DNA of 64,000 nucleotides from contig BTRK01000002.1 of NCBI GenBank assembly GCA_036245805.1, positions 31,168,661 through 31,232,660 on the forward strand, read 5' to 3'. The DNA comes from Pristionchus mayeri. Its lineage: Eukaryota > Nematoda > Chromadorea > Rhabditida > Neodiplogasteridae. The notes under the pieces are model-generated. The model was not told the origin of the DNA and searched no databases. It saw nothing but the letters and a program-made list of their open reading frames with translations. A program made the position numbers and the translations under genes. Of the stretch, positions 11,546 to 24,027 are shown piece after piece (position 1 is the first letter of the stretch; each line of letters begins with the position of its first letter).

Positions 11546-12124
11546 TCAATCAGCTAACCATACTCCTTTAATATCGATGCACACGCTGACTCCGGTGTAG
11601 GAGTATAGGGGGAAAGAAAGTTATCATTTCTGAAAAAGACTACTTTGGGAACGAGAGGAAACAAATAATTGTTCATATGCTAAACGGAATATGAAATATT
11701 TGAAGCAACGATCAGAACGAAAATCGCATACTCTTATAATTACTGGTACTTATTCAATACGATAATGTACCATGCCGGAAAGAATTTGAGCAGCGCTCTC
11801 TCGATATTCACGGCGTAGATTGAATACTTGAACAATGCGATTGAGAGAGTCCTGAGAATTGAGAGCAGTATCTATCTCTTCGTTGGTTATGTTGTCGATA
11901 TCGATCCTCGTCCCGGCAGAGAAATAATATTTACGAAGGTTAATGAAGAATCCTCCTTCTTCTCCATATGTGCTTGTTCTAATTGCACATTGCTCGAGAA
12001 ACATGCTAACTGAAAAGCGAATATGGTAGATCTGTACAATACTGTTCTTAACTATAGTGTTGCGTAATATTTTAAAAAAACAAATCTTGAATGAGTTACT
12101 AACACACCGTCAGCAGACGGACAT
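11546..12124 (-). pseudogene. Orphan-family gene, copy D, decayed at both ends
   Basis: Family text is present (GGFFINLRKYYFS, IDIDNITNEEI, QILSGMVHYRIE) but the frame stops directly after that motif, near 11750. The C-terminal EYxLAD has lost one base. The exon 1 equivalent (about 12108-12124) contains TGA and is longer than 13 nt. Confidence 0.65.
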
Positions 12125-12212
12125 TTAGCTGGGGCCGAAAGGAGTAGGCGAAAATTTCTCAAGGGAAATACAAGTATTGGTAGTGTAGCGAGCAAATTTA
12201 GGGCACACGGTT

Positions 12213-12251
12213 TGAGAAAGGTCGGCATTTGTTTCGCACCCACTTCATCGT
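12213..12251 (-). promoter_or_regulatory. Orphan-family shared upstream block, copy D (diverged)
   Basis: Minus-strand reading CGATGAAGTGGGTGCGAAAC, then AAATGCCGACCTTTCTC. It keeps the GCCGAC core and spacing of copies A and B. It stands 89 nt upstream of the decayed exon 1. Confidence 0.4.
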
Positions 12252-12366
12252 GTAATTTATGGCGTGTGACATACTGCAGGATATGTGAAGGAGTGTAACA
12301 TTAGATAATCAACTCAGGGTCGCGCGAAAACTGAATGTTAAAGAGAAATTTGAATAATTATCATGG

Positions 12367-12959
12367 TTAATCAGCGAGACTATATTCTTGTATGATCGTT
12401 CCTTGACCTTCTCTCCTAGAAGGGGCAAAGGGAGACAATGAATCATCAAGTTCGAAGCCATGATTATTCGGGTTATGGATGATCAATGTTGTCTCAACGG
12501 CCAACCGACTGCGGAATATTACAGGAGCATCAATCCTATTTTGATTCACAAAGTGGAGCATAACGGGCAGTAGTTCACAACGGAAAATAACCATTCCTGC
12601 TAGGATTTGGGGGAAATGTTCTACATGTTCGCATGTGCCGTAGTGCGAAAACATCATGCCTATGTAAGCTCGCATTATATATGCTTCGTCATCATTAATG
12701 TTCTCGACACTGAGTATCGCTTCAGTGGAAACCGTTGAGTAGTACTTGTGAAGAAGAATAAAGAACTCGAGTTCTTCTTATCGAGTCCCCCTTCGTCTTC
12801 CATTTTGCTCGAGATATTCGAATATTGACGAGCGAAGAGATGATGTATCTGCAACTATGATTATGGCAGCAATATTATTGGTCCAGATCTCTGGGATCAG
12901 AGGCGGACGAAGGCCTATATCGCGACAAAGCAAATTGTTGACTAACCTTCTGATAACAT
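12367..12959 (-). pseudogene. Orphan-family gene, copy E, one in-frame stop
   Basis: Exon 1 is 12947-12959 (ATG TTA TCA GAA G before GTTAGT). Exon 2 encodes DTSSLRSSIFEYLEQNG, LEFFILLHKYYST, QILAGMVIFRCELLPVML, FAPSRREGQ and a terminal QEYSLAD (stop at 12367). A single TAA at 12778-12780 interrupts it; otherwise the frame is open. Very young pseudogene, or an assembly error. Confidence 0.7.
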
Positions 12960-14886
12960 CGGGAGTCGGTAATCGATACAATATTGCCCGAAGATTTAGA
13001 GTATTGTCCCGTGCAAGATAAAACACCGACTGTAAACCCTATACTGTATACGCCATCTCACACTCCAAAAACCGGAACCAAATCCCACAAAAATAAAAAT
13101 TCCCAATACTCCCCGTGTTTTGTCTCACGTGTGCGCATAATGATTAATAAAGTTGTAATGATCTTGTTGCAATGCACTCGTCATGAATTGACACAGGGGT
13201 AGTTTGACCCAGTCTTTTTTGGCGCAATACGTGTACTATTTGAATAGAGGGTCGTTACGCTTATTTGAGACGCGTCGCGGCGTTGACCTGGGCTAAATAC
13301 AATGAGGGACACATGCATGTGCGTGGAAGCACTCAACCCAGCTGATGCACTTAGCGAGACGGTGAGGGGTGAGGAGGGGGATGGATAGTTCCTGTGGGAT
13401 CAGTATTGAGCCGGGGAATGGGTAAATACCGTAATACAAATTTCTCCTTTCTTAAAAATACGCGCCAAATAGTGTTTACATATCGCACGTCTGTGGAAGA
13501 AGATTGACATTTACTTTTATCATTTGTTAATTATTTGTTTTCGATTAATATATTTTTTTATCATTCTATGTTGTTGATTCCAGAAGCATACATCTTCTCG
13601 ACTTTATCAATACGAAAACATGGCTATGTTTCAATAAGTAAGTTTATTTGGACCCCCGTTTTCTACTTCGAATGTTCTTCAGAAGAGAAAAAAAAGCGTG
13701 TCAAACTTCAATGAAATAATTAGTTTAGACTTATACGAGAAAACAAATTCCTTTTCGTTATTGGGAGTAACTGATATTCTGACTCACCCCCATTGTCAGG
13801 ATACATACATCAAGTAAGAAAAGCCTAGAAAAAACATAATTTCTGAATTATATATTTCGTTACACTAGTTGAAATGTTCGATAGAAACAGTTGTTCGAGG
13901 TGATAGCTCTACTTTGAGCTACCCGTAAGAAGGAAAGAAAGGCCAATGGTTAAGCGGTTCTGATTGTAGGCTGCGAAGAATACTCGCAAGGAACTAAAGA
14001 AGTGCGAGGATGGGGGAGGTTGTGAATGCCAAAGAAATCTTAGAATCATGTTTTAAGCGAATGCAAGCAATTGCCCGCTCTACTGAATACCATCATCGCT
14101 TGGACAATGAAGTGACTTGGAGATAATCTGAAGGGCTAATCGGCAGGTATTGCCAGCATCATCAAGATCCTAAGTAGCAATCTGCTTCTGCAGAATTGTC
14201 TGCACGATAGTTGTATTTCAATTTCGTGTCTCATTGAATCGTTCGAGGTCGTCGGAGGGAGCGGAGTAAGAAGACGATAAACACGACTCTGAGTATGATG
14301 CATGCATCTGCATTGGTATTATTTATTCTGCTGATATTGTTGTGATAAATTTTAAAGATTCATTTTTTATTGCACAATCCAAGTACACATGTACACAGTG
14401 TACGGTTCAATCGTGAATGAAAGAAAGATAATTTGGATTGACGGGATCTCAGGGTTTCAAGTCAGCGGGGTTCGCATCTCACTCGAACTCTTGTTGGGTT
14501 ACGCCCACTGTTGATCATGACGCACAAATATAAATACCACAATCTGTCGCTGTTCGGTAAGATCCGGAACACATTTTCTCTTCATACCATATAGCAGAGT
14601 CCATAAAAACGCACGTCTCCCTTAATGTTATCTGTGTTATTCAATATGCACCAAAACAATTGTCAACTCCTAGCACTGTTATATATCATTGATACCTCTG
14701 ATCCGGTTGACTGTCTGATTATCAGTATCATACAGTCAAACGGGGTCCTTAAAAGAGTTTGTGCATGCACTATGCTATCGAATCCGGTCAATTTGATATT
14801 TGCATGCCATCCATGTGTTGATTATTTGTAATGCCTTTTGGGGTGTTTAAAATTCTTCTAGATGTATTATGATCTAACTACTTCAG
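12960..14886. other. Intergenic, no gene recognised
   Basis: No coding stretch, repeat array or RNA gene could be supported. A partial match to the orphan-family upstream block (TCTCACACTCC at about 13053) lies upstream of copy E. Confidence 0.5.
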
Positions 14887-17436
14887 ATGCTCCGAATTAC
14901 GGTGTACTGGATTATTTATCTTGCCATTTACAAAGAAGGTACTCTAGATTTCTTTTTAATTTGTTTACACCTCACATGTGCAAAGTCTTGTGCAATACGG
15001 CCCAGGCGCACACTACAAAATTTAATCTATTCACAAAAGCTAGGGTTTCAAATTTGTAAAATACGGTGTATTGCGAATTAAACAATTTCATATCAGTACT
15101 TGCAACCACATCGGTCACTTTCTACGGAATCACTGACGAACTGAAACCGGCGGATGAGAAAGTATTCATTTTATCGAATTCACTTCTGATACATGACATT
15201 CAAAAACGATAATTTGCTTTAAAATTGTTTATTTTAACATTAAAATGAACAATACTTTCGGTGGGTCGGATGGGAACCATAAAAATATACTTCACTATTG
15301 TTTTCAGAACAATATCGCACACTGATGATTCTGCCAAATCTATAGAGAAGGGCACTTTTTGAATCTCATCCATCCGACGTAGTACTCAGCTTTTCCACAT
15401 CTAGTCACCATTTTAGTATGCACCAACACTACAAGCTGCTGCCGAGGCTTTCATGGAAGCTGAGGAGATCTTCGATGACCATGATTTCACTGAGAGAAGA
15501 CGATGGGAAAAGGTGACTAACGTATAGTATCGCGTCTAGTCTCGTTCGTGGACGATAACATGACAATAACAACCGATACCTAGTTCAGTAGAAGGAATTC
15601 GCGATAAGAGGGAGCAAAGAATCACGCAAACAAGTCATTTCGAGAAGGAATTTGCAAATAGGAGCATGACATTTGTAATAATTGAGACAGCTCTAAGTTC
15701 AAGAGGTTAGGGTTGTTGAGCTAATTTCAGGAGACAGAAAACTGAAGATGGAGCTGTCATTCACAGCAAGTTCACTTCCAATGGCAAGATGGTCACGGCA
15801 TCGGTCAGTTTTGTTTCATGTACTCTTCTCAATAGAGCATGAATGCCTGCCATTGTCCCTATGTTTTGAATAACCACAAAGCAATATCCGATATAGTCTG
15901 GCCGCTTTACATGCGTTTTTGCAGGCTGTAGTAGAGGGAAGTGTGGATGCCATAATCAAGAACGCTTGGGAGGTAGGTTTAGCTCGATAATCGCGTCTTT
16001 GTATCTTAATTTCCCTGATTCTCTAGACCTGTCGAGAGCATTGCTGAAAATAAGATACGAAGGCCGGTTTTTTTAAACTCTAAATATCTTAAAGGAGGAG
16101 TAAAAGCAATCACGCGCCCGGTTGAAATATGTTTCAATTAGAGGAGAACTCTCTTCAAGTCGCGTGCTCTCTCGCTCGTTGCCTGAGCTTTCACTGATTT
16201 GGCTCCCCGCCAACTACCGATAGCTCTGTTCGTAATGGAGGTATCAATGTGAAAATTTCGGAGCTTCTTGTCGTTGGAGAGATCTAGGACGAGCATATGA
16301 AATCTTTAAAAATTGAATTTTGCCTTTGCTCCTCCTTTAATCGATTATAAGTATGGTGGCGGGAAGTCGAAGCACACTAATGAGTTAATTAATTGTCTTC
16401 AGCGATTCAACAAGGCTCCATTGTGGGATTCGAACATAAACTTTGCGAGCACCTTTGTCTCCCTTACGAACCACTCTGATATAATTACGGTACTAAACTT
16501 TAAAATAACGCTCTCTTATCATCAGGTATCATGTGAATCTGGGCTGTGCAAAAGTGTCTCGATTTCTCATTTTGTAATGCTCTCCAGTCGGTCAAAGAAA
16601 GCGAGAGAGCATTGCCAAACGAAAGATCGAGAAATTGATTGAACACCCAGCTGAATGTACACGTATTCAGTACGGCAGCAATCAGATTCTGATTCTATCG
16701 GGACGCGATACTTGCAGCCAGACTATATCGACCATTGCCTAGTGGTTAGTCAAGAGTCAGTGTTCTTATGAGCAATTGTACAGACATATTTGATGGTTAT
16801 CAGTATTCTTAGGACAAACTACACATGTCTTAACTAATCGATAGTGATAACAGGCGGGTACCGCATAGCCTTTCGATCGATCACGCTTGATGAGAAACCG
16901 GAAAGTAAGGACCGAGTTCGGTGAGTTTCTTGGGAAAATTCGGCAAACAGTATCAGAATACAATTCATTAGGTCGGACGAGAACAATGACGTCATTCCAA
17001 CTTTGATATACCAAAGGCGGAATGACGCCATAGTTGCCATTCGACCGAGCGCCTTTTTTCGGAGCTTTCGTCTATCTGGGAGCTTTTCAATACCTACCTC
17101 ATCCGGATCATCCCGAGACTAAAACCCTCTACGATATGATCTTCTCAATCGATCTGAAGGGAAATCTGCCGAAATTTATTGTCAATGCGGTAACACTTCC
17201 CCATTTCGAATAAAATGCCTACCTGCTATCTCTTCCAAAATGTACTTCTGTTCTCAGCTGATATCTTTAGAATTCAACGTGCAAAACATTAATTGTTTTC
17301 TGACCACGTAACTTTGAAAATGTATTAGAAAAAAATTGAAGAAATAACACTTCAGTTGCTTCCGAAGCTGATAGTGATGGACACGCAGGCGGAAGTGAAG
17401 CACTACAGAGAGCTCGCCAGAAAGGCTTTGCAGTGA
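14887..17436 (+). pseudogene. START-domain gene copy 2, several defects
   Basis: All ten family exons can be traced. Exon 1 starts at CTTCAG|ATG (14887) and encodes a hydrophobic leader, MLRITVYWIIYLAIYKE; exon 2 gives ATTSVTFYGITDELKP. Defects: one extra A in exon 4 (GAGACAGAAAACTGA), avoidable only if the acceptor GACAG seven bases downstream is used; a frameshift in exon 7 after SGRD leading to TAG; and loss of the exon 9 acceptor (TTCGG in place of TTCAG) beside a small inserted element at 16966-17053. Exon 10 is intact and ends KALQ. Together these make a pseudogene call secure. Confidence 0.8.
16966..17053. mobile_element. Small palindromic MITE beside START2 exon 9
   Basis: An inverted repeat, GGTCGGACGAGAACAATGAC ... 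with GTCATTCC/GGAATGAC arms, related to the element at 48273-48373. It abuts the place where the exon 9 acceptor should be. Confidence 0.65.
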
Positions 17437-19082
17437 ATCTTTCTATGCAGACATTGTGCAGTTGTTGTTTACTGCTTATCTTAATTTGTGTAGTTTTGAT
17501 AAATAAATTTCGAAAAGCAAAAAAATGTGGTCATGATATCATCCTTATTGTAGCATACAACTCACACGATATGCCAGTATTTATGGGAAACACAAACAGA
17601 GCTAGGAACCACAAGGGGTATGGCCGAAATGAACCCATGCCACCCTAACTATACTCAAACTGCCTGCTGATGCGGTCGATCACCTCCTCCTTTCATCGGG
17701 GCAACTGCTCTCTACACGCGCTGGAGCCGAAACATATGCAAAAGAGGGAGGAGGGGAGAGAGATAATGCACTCCGCTCTCCCAGTTTAATGAGTGCATCG
17801 CGGACTAATTCCTTTTGAAGCACAAATCAATGGAAAAAAATGTATCAAATTTTATTGATAGAGGTACTCGAATACCAATAGGCTATCAGTCAAGCATTGG
17901 TGTGTATGTTCGTTTTTTCCCCCAGCGTTATAGCAACTTAAATATCGTATGCTGACCTATTTAACGATAACTTTGTCTAGCCGGCCATGGGTCATTTGAA
18001 AGGGAATGGAAAGACCTTCCGTATTCGTTTTTCATCGAGTGATTTGGTTGCGAATGAAGTTTGTGCTTTCTAAATCTCGCTTTTGAGGGAAAAGTGTCCG
18101 GGCAAAGTGGGCGGAGCTTGCGGAGCCTAAGCATAGACAACTAGGAAAGCGTACCCTCTATTCCAATAATAATATTGCCGGCGAAGAGTGTTCAATGCGA
18201 TCGGAGATTCTTCTGACTCCCAAAAGATTTCATTGACAACGCTGCTCTCCCCGAAGATGGTGTATATTTTTCACTGTCAAAGATTCACTTATACGGCTCG
18301 AATACTTTTTGGAATGCTCAACTATTCATACTTTAAAAAATGCACGCTTGCCCTCGGTTGATATCTTTGTTATTCAACGAGCATGTCATCACATTTTGTT
18401 TGCCTTGCACTCACTATGCCCCGAAGCACACTTCTCACACATTCGAAAACGTTGCAAAAGTCTATCGGAGAAATTTCATAAGCCGTGATTTTAGGCGCAT
18501 GATCGATCAGTTTGTCATATTGCTGATATTCAATTTATGGAGCACGAACTTTATCCAACAAATTCTCAATTGTAGTATATTTATATCATTGTTATTGAAC
18601 AATCATTTGGTTGCCACCAAGAACTCAGTATGACCTAGTCAACATTTTTCTCACGTTATTTAGTTGATCAGAAATCATAAAAGGTCACACATGTGAGATC
18701 TTTATATAACCTTGTGTGATACTGCATTTACAATTAGTGAGGTGTTCATATTATGCACTCAAACTCTCATGGAAACCGTACATGTTCCCATGTTAGAACT
18801 TAGTCAACAAGTCCGGAATTCTCCATAATGATCGATCGGATTAATTCCATTCAATTTTCACCTGAACCGTATAATTATTACTATTGAATCTACACGTTTG
18901 TCACTTTTTGCTATATCAGTTATTCATCGCGCACAAACACGATTATCTGATTCATGCACTGTCATGGCTGGCACTTCAACGTGCCTCCGATCACATTCTT
19001 TGCGCATTTATCGTACAAGGAAAACGTTAAAAGCACCCATATGTTGACTGCCCAGAGAACATCGTGATATTTTGGTTTACTA
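17437..19082. other. Intergenic, no gene recognised
   Basis: Between START2 and the MITE at 19083 no conserved coding or repeat structure was found. One open frame at 18340-18633 has no family motif and is not called. Confidence 0.5.
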
Positions 19083-19392
19083 CACGGTGTGACAAACCAC
19101 CCCCCCCCCCCTAAACGTCCGGTGTCGACTTGACGACTTTAAAATAATTCATTGTTTCGCAGCCGTAAATTAGTTACAATATTCCGCGCGCGATATTTAG
19201 AAATATATGAAAGTTGCCTGAATTACCGTGATATATTCAAAATAAAAACTTGGCAAAAGTCCAAAAATCGTATCTTACAAGGAATACCCTGAAATTTGGA
19301 TCCAAAAAAGTAGCGTTTGAATTTTCGCGCCTTGCAATTCACTGCACGTTTTTATACATTCAAATTCGCACCGGATCGCTTGTCACACCGTG
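19083..19392. mobile_element. MITE, 310 bp, Tc1/mariner type, upstream of START3
   Basis: Ends CACGGTGTGACAA and TTGTCACACCGTG are exact inverted repeats flanked by TA (19081-19082 and 19393-19394). A run of 13 C lies just inside the left end. The element ends 40 bp before the START3 start codon, so it forms most of the proximal upstream region. Confidence 0.85.
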
Positions 19393-19432
19393 TACTATGC
19401 GGAAAAAAATTTCTGTATCACATCCCTTCCAG

Positions 19433-21175
19433 ATGTTGCGGATACCCATATACTACCTACTTTCTCTAGCCATTTGCAAAGAAGGTACTAATAATTTTCA
19501 ATATATTTTTCGATCGAGTATTGAACACAATTTGTTTTTCATTATCTTTCAGTGCTTACAACTACTTCGGTCAGTTTTTATGGCATCACGGATGAACTAA
19601 AACCTGAGGACGAAAAGGTTTTTCAAGATTATTTTGCAGTTTAAATGGCTATTTAGAATGGAAGGCACCGTGAAAGACGTAAGCAAATTTCACATTAGTG
19701 TATACTTTTTTTGCGAATAACGCTCATTTCAGTATGCCCCAGCCCTTCACACTGCTGCTGAGGCATTCATGGAAGCGGAAGAGCTCCTTGATGATCATGA
19801 TTTCCTTGAGAGGATAGGATGGGAAAAGGTAACCATGAGGATATGTTTGCCTTCAATAAGAATATCGCAAGCAAGTCAACATGTGTTATACGACAGAAAT
19901 AGGATGGCTGGAAATATTTTTTTTCCGATATGGTTGCACCTTCTCAGGAAGCGGAAACTGAAGATGGATTCGCTGTCTACAGCAAGTTCACTCCGAGCGG
20001 AAAAATGCTGACAGTCTCAGTCAGTTCAAGTATTTTTTGATTGTAATGTTCTTGTCTTTCATAGAAACGGAATTGTACTCCCTCGAATCGATAGCAGCTG
20101 TCTGAACTTTCTGTGCAAATGTTAGGTTTAAATGTCCAATGTGTCAAAATTCCGCGATATTTCGAAAAAAATATACAATTTGTCCAATTTTGATTACATT
20201 TACATTTGCAGGCTGTATTCGAGGGAAAAGTGGATGTCATAATGAAGGACGCTTGGGAGGTAAGCACACTGCCATCTTATATACAGACTTTATATTGGCT
20301 TGCAGGGTAGGAAAATAAATTGATGAAAGTTGTCCGCCACTCACTTACCAAATCATCCCCCATTATTTGTATGTAATAGGAGAGCCAGTTCATAAATAAG
20401 CTGCACACGAATAACAGTGCAAAAATATCTGATAATAATACAGACTCGACACCGTACCCACGTGGAATAAGAATATCAACTACGCCAGCACTATTGTATC
20501 TCTCACAAACTACTCGGATATAATGACGGTACTCATTGTCATTAGTTTGAATTTCGATAGTACCATAACCATGTAGCAAAGTAGTTTTGATTTTGGGCGG
20601 TTACTGTTTGATATCTTTCAGTATGTGAGCAACCAGATTCTGGTTCAATCGGGACGAGAGATCATCGGGGCGAGACTTCATCGACCACTACCTAGCGGTT
20701 ATTCGAATAACTTGATTATATTTATACTGAAATATATAAATACATTGTATATTTCACATATATCCCTGCTTGCATATATTCGAGACTTAACTTGTATGCT
20801 TATTCCCAGGCGGGTACCGTATAGCCTATCGATCTGTCACGATTGATGGGAATCGTGAAAGGAATGATCGAGTTCGGTGAGTTTCTGATTTTCCGTGAAC
20901 AATGTTTTATCGGTGACAATTTCAGGGCAACCGTTCATTTGGGAGCTACTCAATACCGGCCACATCCCGATTATCTCGAGGCCAAAACTCTATACGATTA
21001 TATCGTATTGATTGATATGAAGGGAAATCTGCCGAAATTTATTGTAAATCCGGTAAGTTTTAATTGAGACATGGACATTTTTTGATGGACGTTTCTGTTG
21101 CTTCCTAAACTGGTAATAATGGATACAGAGGCGAGAGTGAAGCACTACAAGGATCTAGCTAAGAATGCGACATGA
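19433..21175 (+). pseudogene. START-domain gene copy 3, frame and splice defects
   Basis: Exon 1 starts at CTTCCAG|ATG (19433), leader MLRIPIYYLLSLAICKE; exon 2 gives TTTSVSFYGITDELKP; exon 3 encodes EAEELLDDHDFLERIGWEK. Later exons give FEGKVDVIMKDAWE, YVSNQILVQSGREI, GGYRIAYRSVTIDG and VHLGATQYRPHPDYLE with LIDMKGNLPKFIVN. Exon 6 starts one base out of phase after its acceptor TACAG, and the last intron has TTTCTG where TTTCAG is expected, so read-through stops after NPVSFN. A shorter exon 6 from the acceptor ATAAG would restore the frame. Probably a decaying copy. Confidence 0.65.
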
Positions 21176-21388
21176 AAACTTTTTAGACTTTCAATTATTT
21201 ATACCCCAATTCTTATTTATCGACGTGATTTACCATAAGGGATGTTTCCTTTACGGCATGTGATTTATTTAATCGGATATGTCTCACTGTACATTTAAAG
21301 CGATGTAATATTTGCGTGAAAATACAAATTGAGTAATATACGACGAACAATACTGATACAGAGAATATTATGTAAAAGATTTGGCGGA

Positions 21389-21930
21389 TCAATCAGATAA
21401 ACAATATTCGTCCCGCAACCAGTGGCCACCACCTCTTTGTAGAGGGGAAACCGGTGTCGAGGAAAAGAAACTTTTCATAAAATGAAGTATATCCGATGCT
21501 AACCTTGTTTTTTCTTCTTTGCTAATAAAAGAACGCATGTAAGCCATTCTGGCAAGATCCGACAAATTCGTCTCGCTTAGGATAACTGGCAGCAATTCAA
21601 GGCGAAATTTAACCATTCCATTCAAAATTCGATTGCCCAGTTTTTGTATCGTATCATTTGCTGGATTTCTGATTATGAACTCTCGAGCGATTCGTCTCTC
21701 ATTCTCGCTCATGTTTTCACTAGTTATATGATCCTCCTCTAATGAACGTGAGTAGTAATGATGAAGAAGAATGAAGAATTCTTCGCTGGCTCCAGGAAGC
21801 TGCGAGAGATACGCGAATATGGAGCGCCTTGCTTCAAGCATTTCTGATATAGAATACGATTATTATAACCTTCAAAAAGAGCAGGCACGAATACGAAATT
21901 ATTACTATTTTACGTACCCTCTGAAGACAT
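21389..21930 (-). CDS. Orphan-family protein, copy F (intact, 155 aa)
   Basis: Two exons: 21918-21930 (ATG TCT TCA GAG G before GTACGT) and 21843-21389. They join in phase to 156 codons including the stop. Family marks in order: RRSIFAYL (residues 9-16), EEFFILLHHYYS (about 23-34), SENMSENE, ILNGMVKFRLELLPVIL (mid protein), PLQRGGG and a C-terminal DEYCLSD. No signal peptide or membrane segment is apparent; the composition suggests an alpha-helical soluble protein. I do not recognise the family and give no function. Confidence 0.75.
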
Positions 21931-22020
21931 TGATAATTAATAAAGACGAACTGCAGAACAACAACAACAATTCAGAGGCACCCCTGACTAAATAACGTAT
22001 AGGAACAAATGAGTGTTTTG

Positions 22021-22056
22021 AGAGAAGTCGCATAGCGTCTCACACTCAGTGCACCA
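22021..22056 (-). promoter_or_regulatory. Orphan-family shared upstream block, copy F
   Basis: Minus-strand reading TGGTGCACTGAGTGTGAGAC, then GCTATGCGACTTCTCT, 91 nt upstream of the copy F ATG. It is close to the consensus of all copies. Confidence 0.5.
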
Positions 22057-22180
22057 AGCCGGAATTGCAAATCACCATTTTCTTGTTTATTTGTAGAGAG
22101 AACAAATGTGCGACTATACCCAGAGGCGATGTTGTGCTTTTGCGTTTCTAGAGCCAGGCAAATGTATGCATTTATCACGA

Positions 22181-23888
22181 TCAATCAGTCAATAAGTACT
22201 CGGATCTAATTAGGTCATGCGGGGCCCTTTCGAAATTCTGACCCAAAAGAGTCTTCGATGATGACAAAAAAAGCATCTCTCGTATATTAAACGTAATTGA
22301 AAATATAAGATCCTATCAATATTCGGCGGTAAATCACAATCTTGCAACAATACAGGCAAAAGATCAATACGGAAATTAATCAACCCTTTCAGAATTTGAT
22401 GGGATTGTTCTCGAAGGCTGTTAGGAAAGGATAGTAACGCAGGAAAATTGGTTATGTACAGTACCGTCCAAAAGTCATTGGACACTTTTTGAATCTTTTG
22501 TAGTATATTGCCCAGGAAAGGAATCATTCTAGTGCTAAGGTGTTATTTACCAAATTCATCGGAGATTATGATCATTATATTGGGGTTAGACGAAATTTCT
22601 TAGTTATTGCTTAGTGATGACGTAATCAAACAACACTTTTTCAAAACGGCATTATTCTTACATGGATTTTGTCCTGATCGTCATAGTTTCTGAGATTGGA
22701 GATGTGTCCGAGGCCTACCCAGAAAAAAAAATTGAGTTACTGCAAAATCGAGGTCGAAAATTCAGATCTCGGCTCCTAGACTAGCTAGAGACTCGTTCAA
22801 GGCATCCAAATGATCGCCATCACGAGTCCAGATGATCCTGAGAATATGAAAACAATATTTCGAAATTTTCCTTCAGGGCATGAAAAAATCACTTTTTTTT
22901 CATGACTATTTTTTGGCCAATCATAACTTTGTGGGGAAGGTAGGTAAAAATCTGCATTTTGCGTAGAAATGTTCGAAATGTATTGTTTACCCCTATGAGC
23001 GAGAGAGAATAGGCGTAAACAAGGTGTTTCCCGGCCCTAGTATACCTCCGAAAAACGAATGCCGCGTGCAGCAAAGGTATCCAATCGATCTAAAAAGCTG
23101 GGATTCACGTCTTCAATACATTTCGAACATTCCTATGCAAAATGCAGATTTTTACCTACCTTCCCCACAAAGTTATGATTGGCCAAAAAATAGTCATGAA
23201 CAAAAAATTTGTCATGCCCTGAGGGCAAATTTCGAATTATTGTTTTCATATTATCAGGATCACCTGGACTCGTGATGGCGATCACGTTGGTGCCTTGAAC
23301 GAGTCTCTAGCTAGCCTAGGAGCCGAGATCTGAATTTTAGACCTCGATTTTGCAGCAAAGCTGCAGCAAATGTGCAATTTTTTTTGGGTAGGCCTCGGTC
23401 ACATCTCCAATCTCAGAAAGTATTACGAGCAGGAATAAATCTATGTAAGAACAATGCCGTTTTGAAAAAGTGTTTTTTGATTACGTCATCACTAAGCAAT
23501 AACTAAGAAATTAAAAAAAAAAATTAAAAAAAACATACCTCAATATCACAATCATAATCTCCGATGAATTTGGTACATAACACCTTATCAATAGAATGAT
23601 CCCTTTCCTGGGCAATAAACTACAATAGATTCAAAAAGTGTCCAATGACTTTTTGACGGTACTGTAAGTGTTAGCAGCTTGCTTCTCAAGATCAGTCATA
23701 TTTTCCGCGGTGATCTTCCCCACATCTGATACGTGAGAATAGTATTTATGTAATCGAATATAAAAGTCTGCGTGACGTGTCTCCGTAATGCGCCGTATAT
23801 CAAATAATATTTTAGATCGGAGGTATGATAATTCTGAAATGTGAAACTTACGGCAATGAGGAAAAGGCGACATACCTTCTCGAGACAT
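22181..23888 (-). pseudogene. Orphan-family gene, copy G, split by a foldback element
   Basis: Exon 1 23876-23888 (ATG TCT CGA GAA G before GTATGT). Exon 2 reads ELSYLRSKILFDIRR, ADFYIRLHKYYSHVS, ITAENMTDLE and is cut at 23664. Family text resumes below 22459: HQILKGLINFRIDLLPVLL, and a degenerate end EYLLTD with TGA at 22181. The gap is exactly the 1.2-kb palindromic element. Confidence 0.75.
22459..23664. mobile_element. Long palindromic (foldback) element, Tc1/mariner-type ends
   Basis: 1206 bp, nearly all of it inverted repeat: arms of roughly 550-600 bp. Ends CAGTACCGTCCAAAAGTCAT at the left and ATGACTTTTTGACGGTACTG at the right, flanked by TA (22457-22458, 23665-23666). The interior has no transposase. 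A transcript would fold into a long hairpin. Confidence 0.9.
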
Positions 23889-23990
23889 CGCGAGAATTGA
23901 GAAACACTTGTTGCATGGCGATTTGTCGAAACATATATAATATGTATAGCAAAATCGTCAATATAAACCTCGTAAACTCAGGGCGTGGTT

Positions 23991-24027
23991 TGACAAATCT
24001 CGGAGTGCGTCTTACACTCAACACACC
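23991..24027 (-). promoter_or_regulatory. Orphan-family shared upstream block, copy G
   Basis: Minus-strand reading TGGTGTGTTGAGTGTAAGAC, then GCACTCCGAGATTTGTC. It lies 103 nt from the copy G ATG. The second half recurs without a gene at 28742-28800. Confidence 0.5.

Noticed and set aside
13935..14010. tRNA-like wording (GGCCAATGGTTAAGC)
   Set aside because: An A-box-like string without a B box (GGTTCGAATCC) at a fitting distance and no acceptor stem pairing.
18340..18633. 97-codon open frame
   Set aside because: No motif, no splice support and AT-rich composition; it looks like chance.
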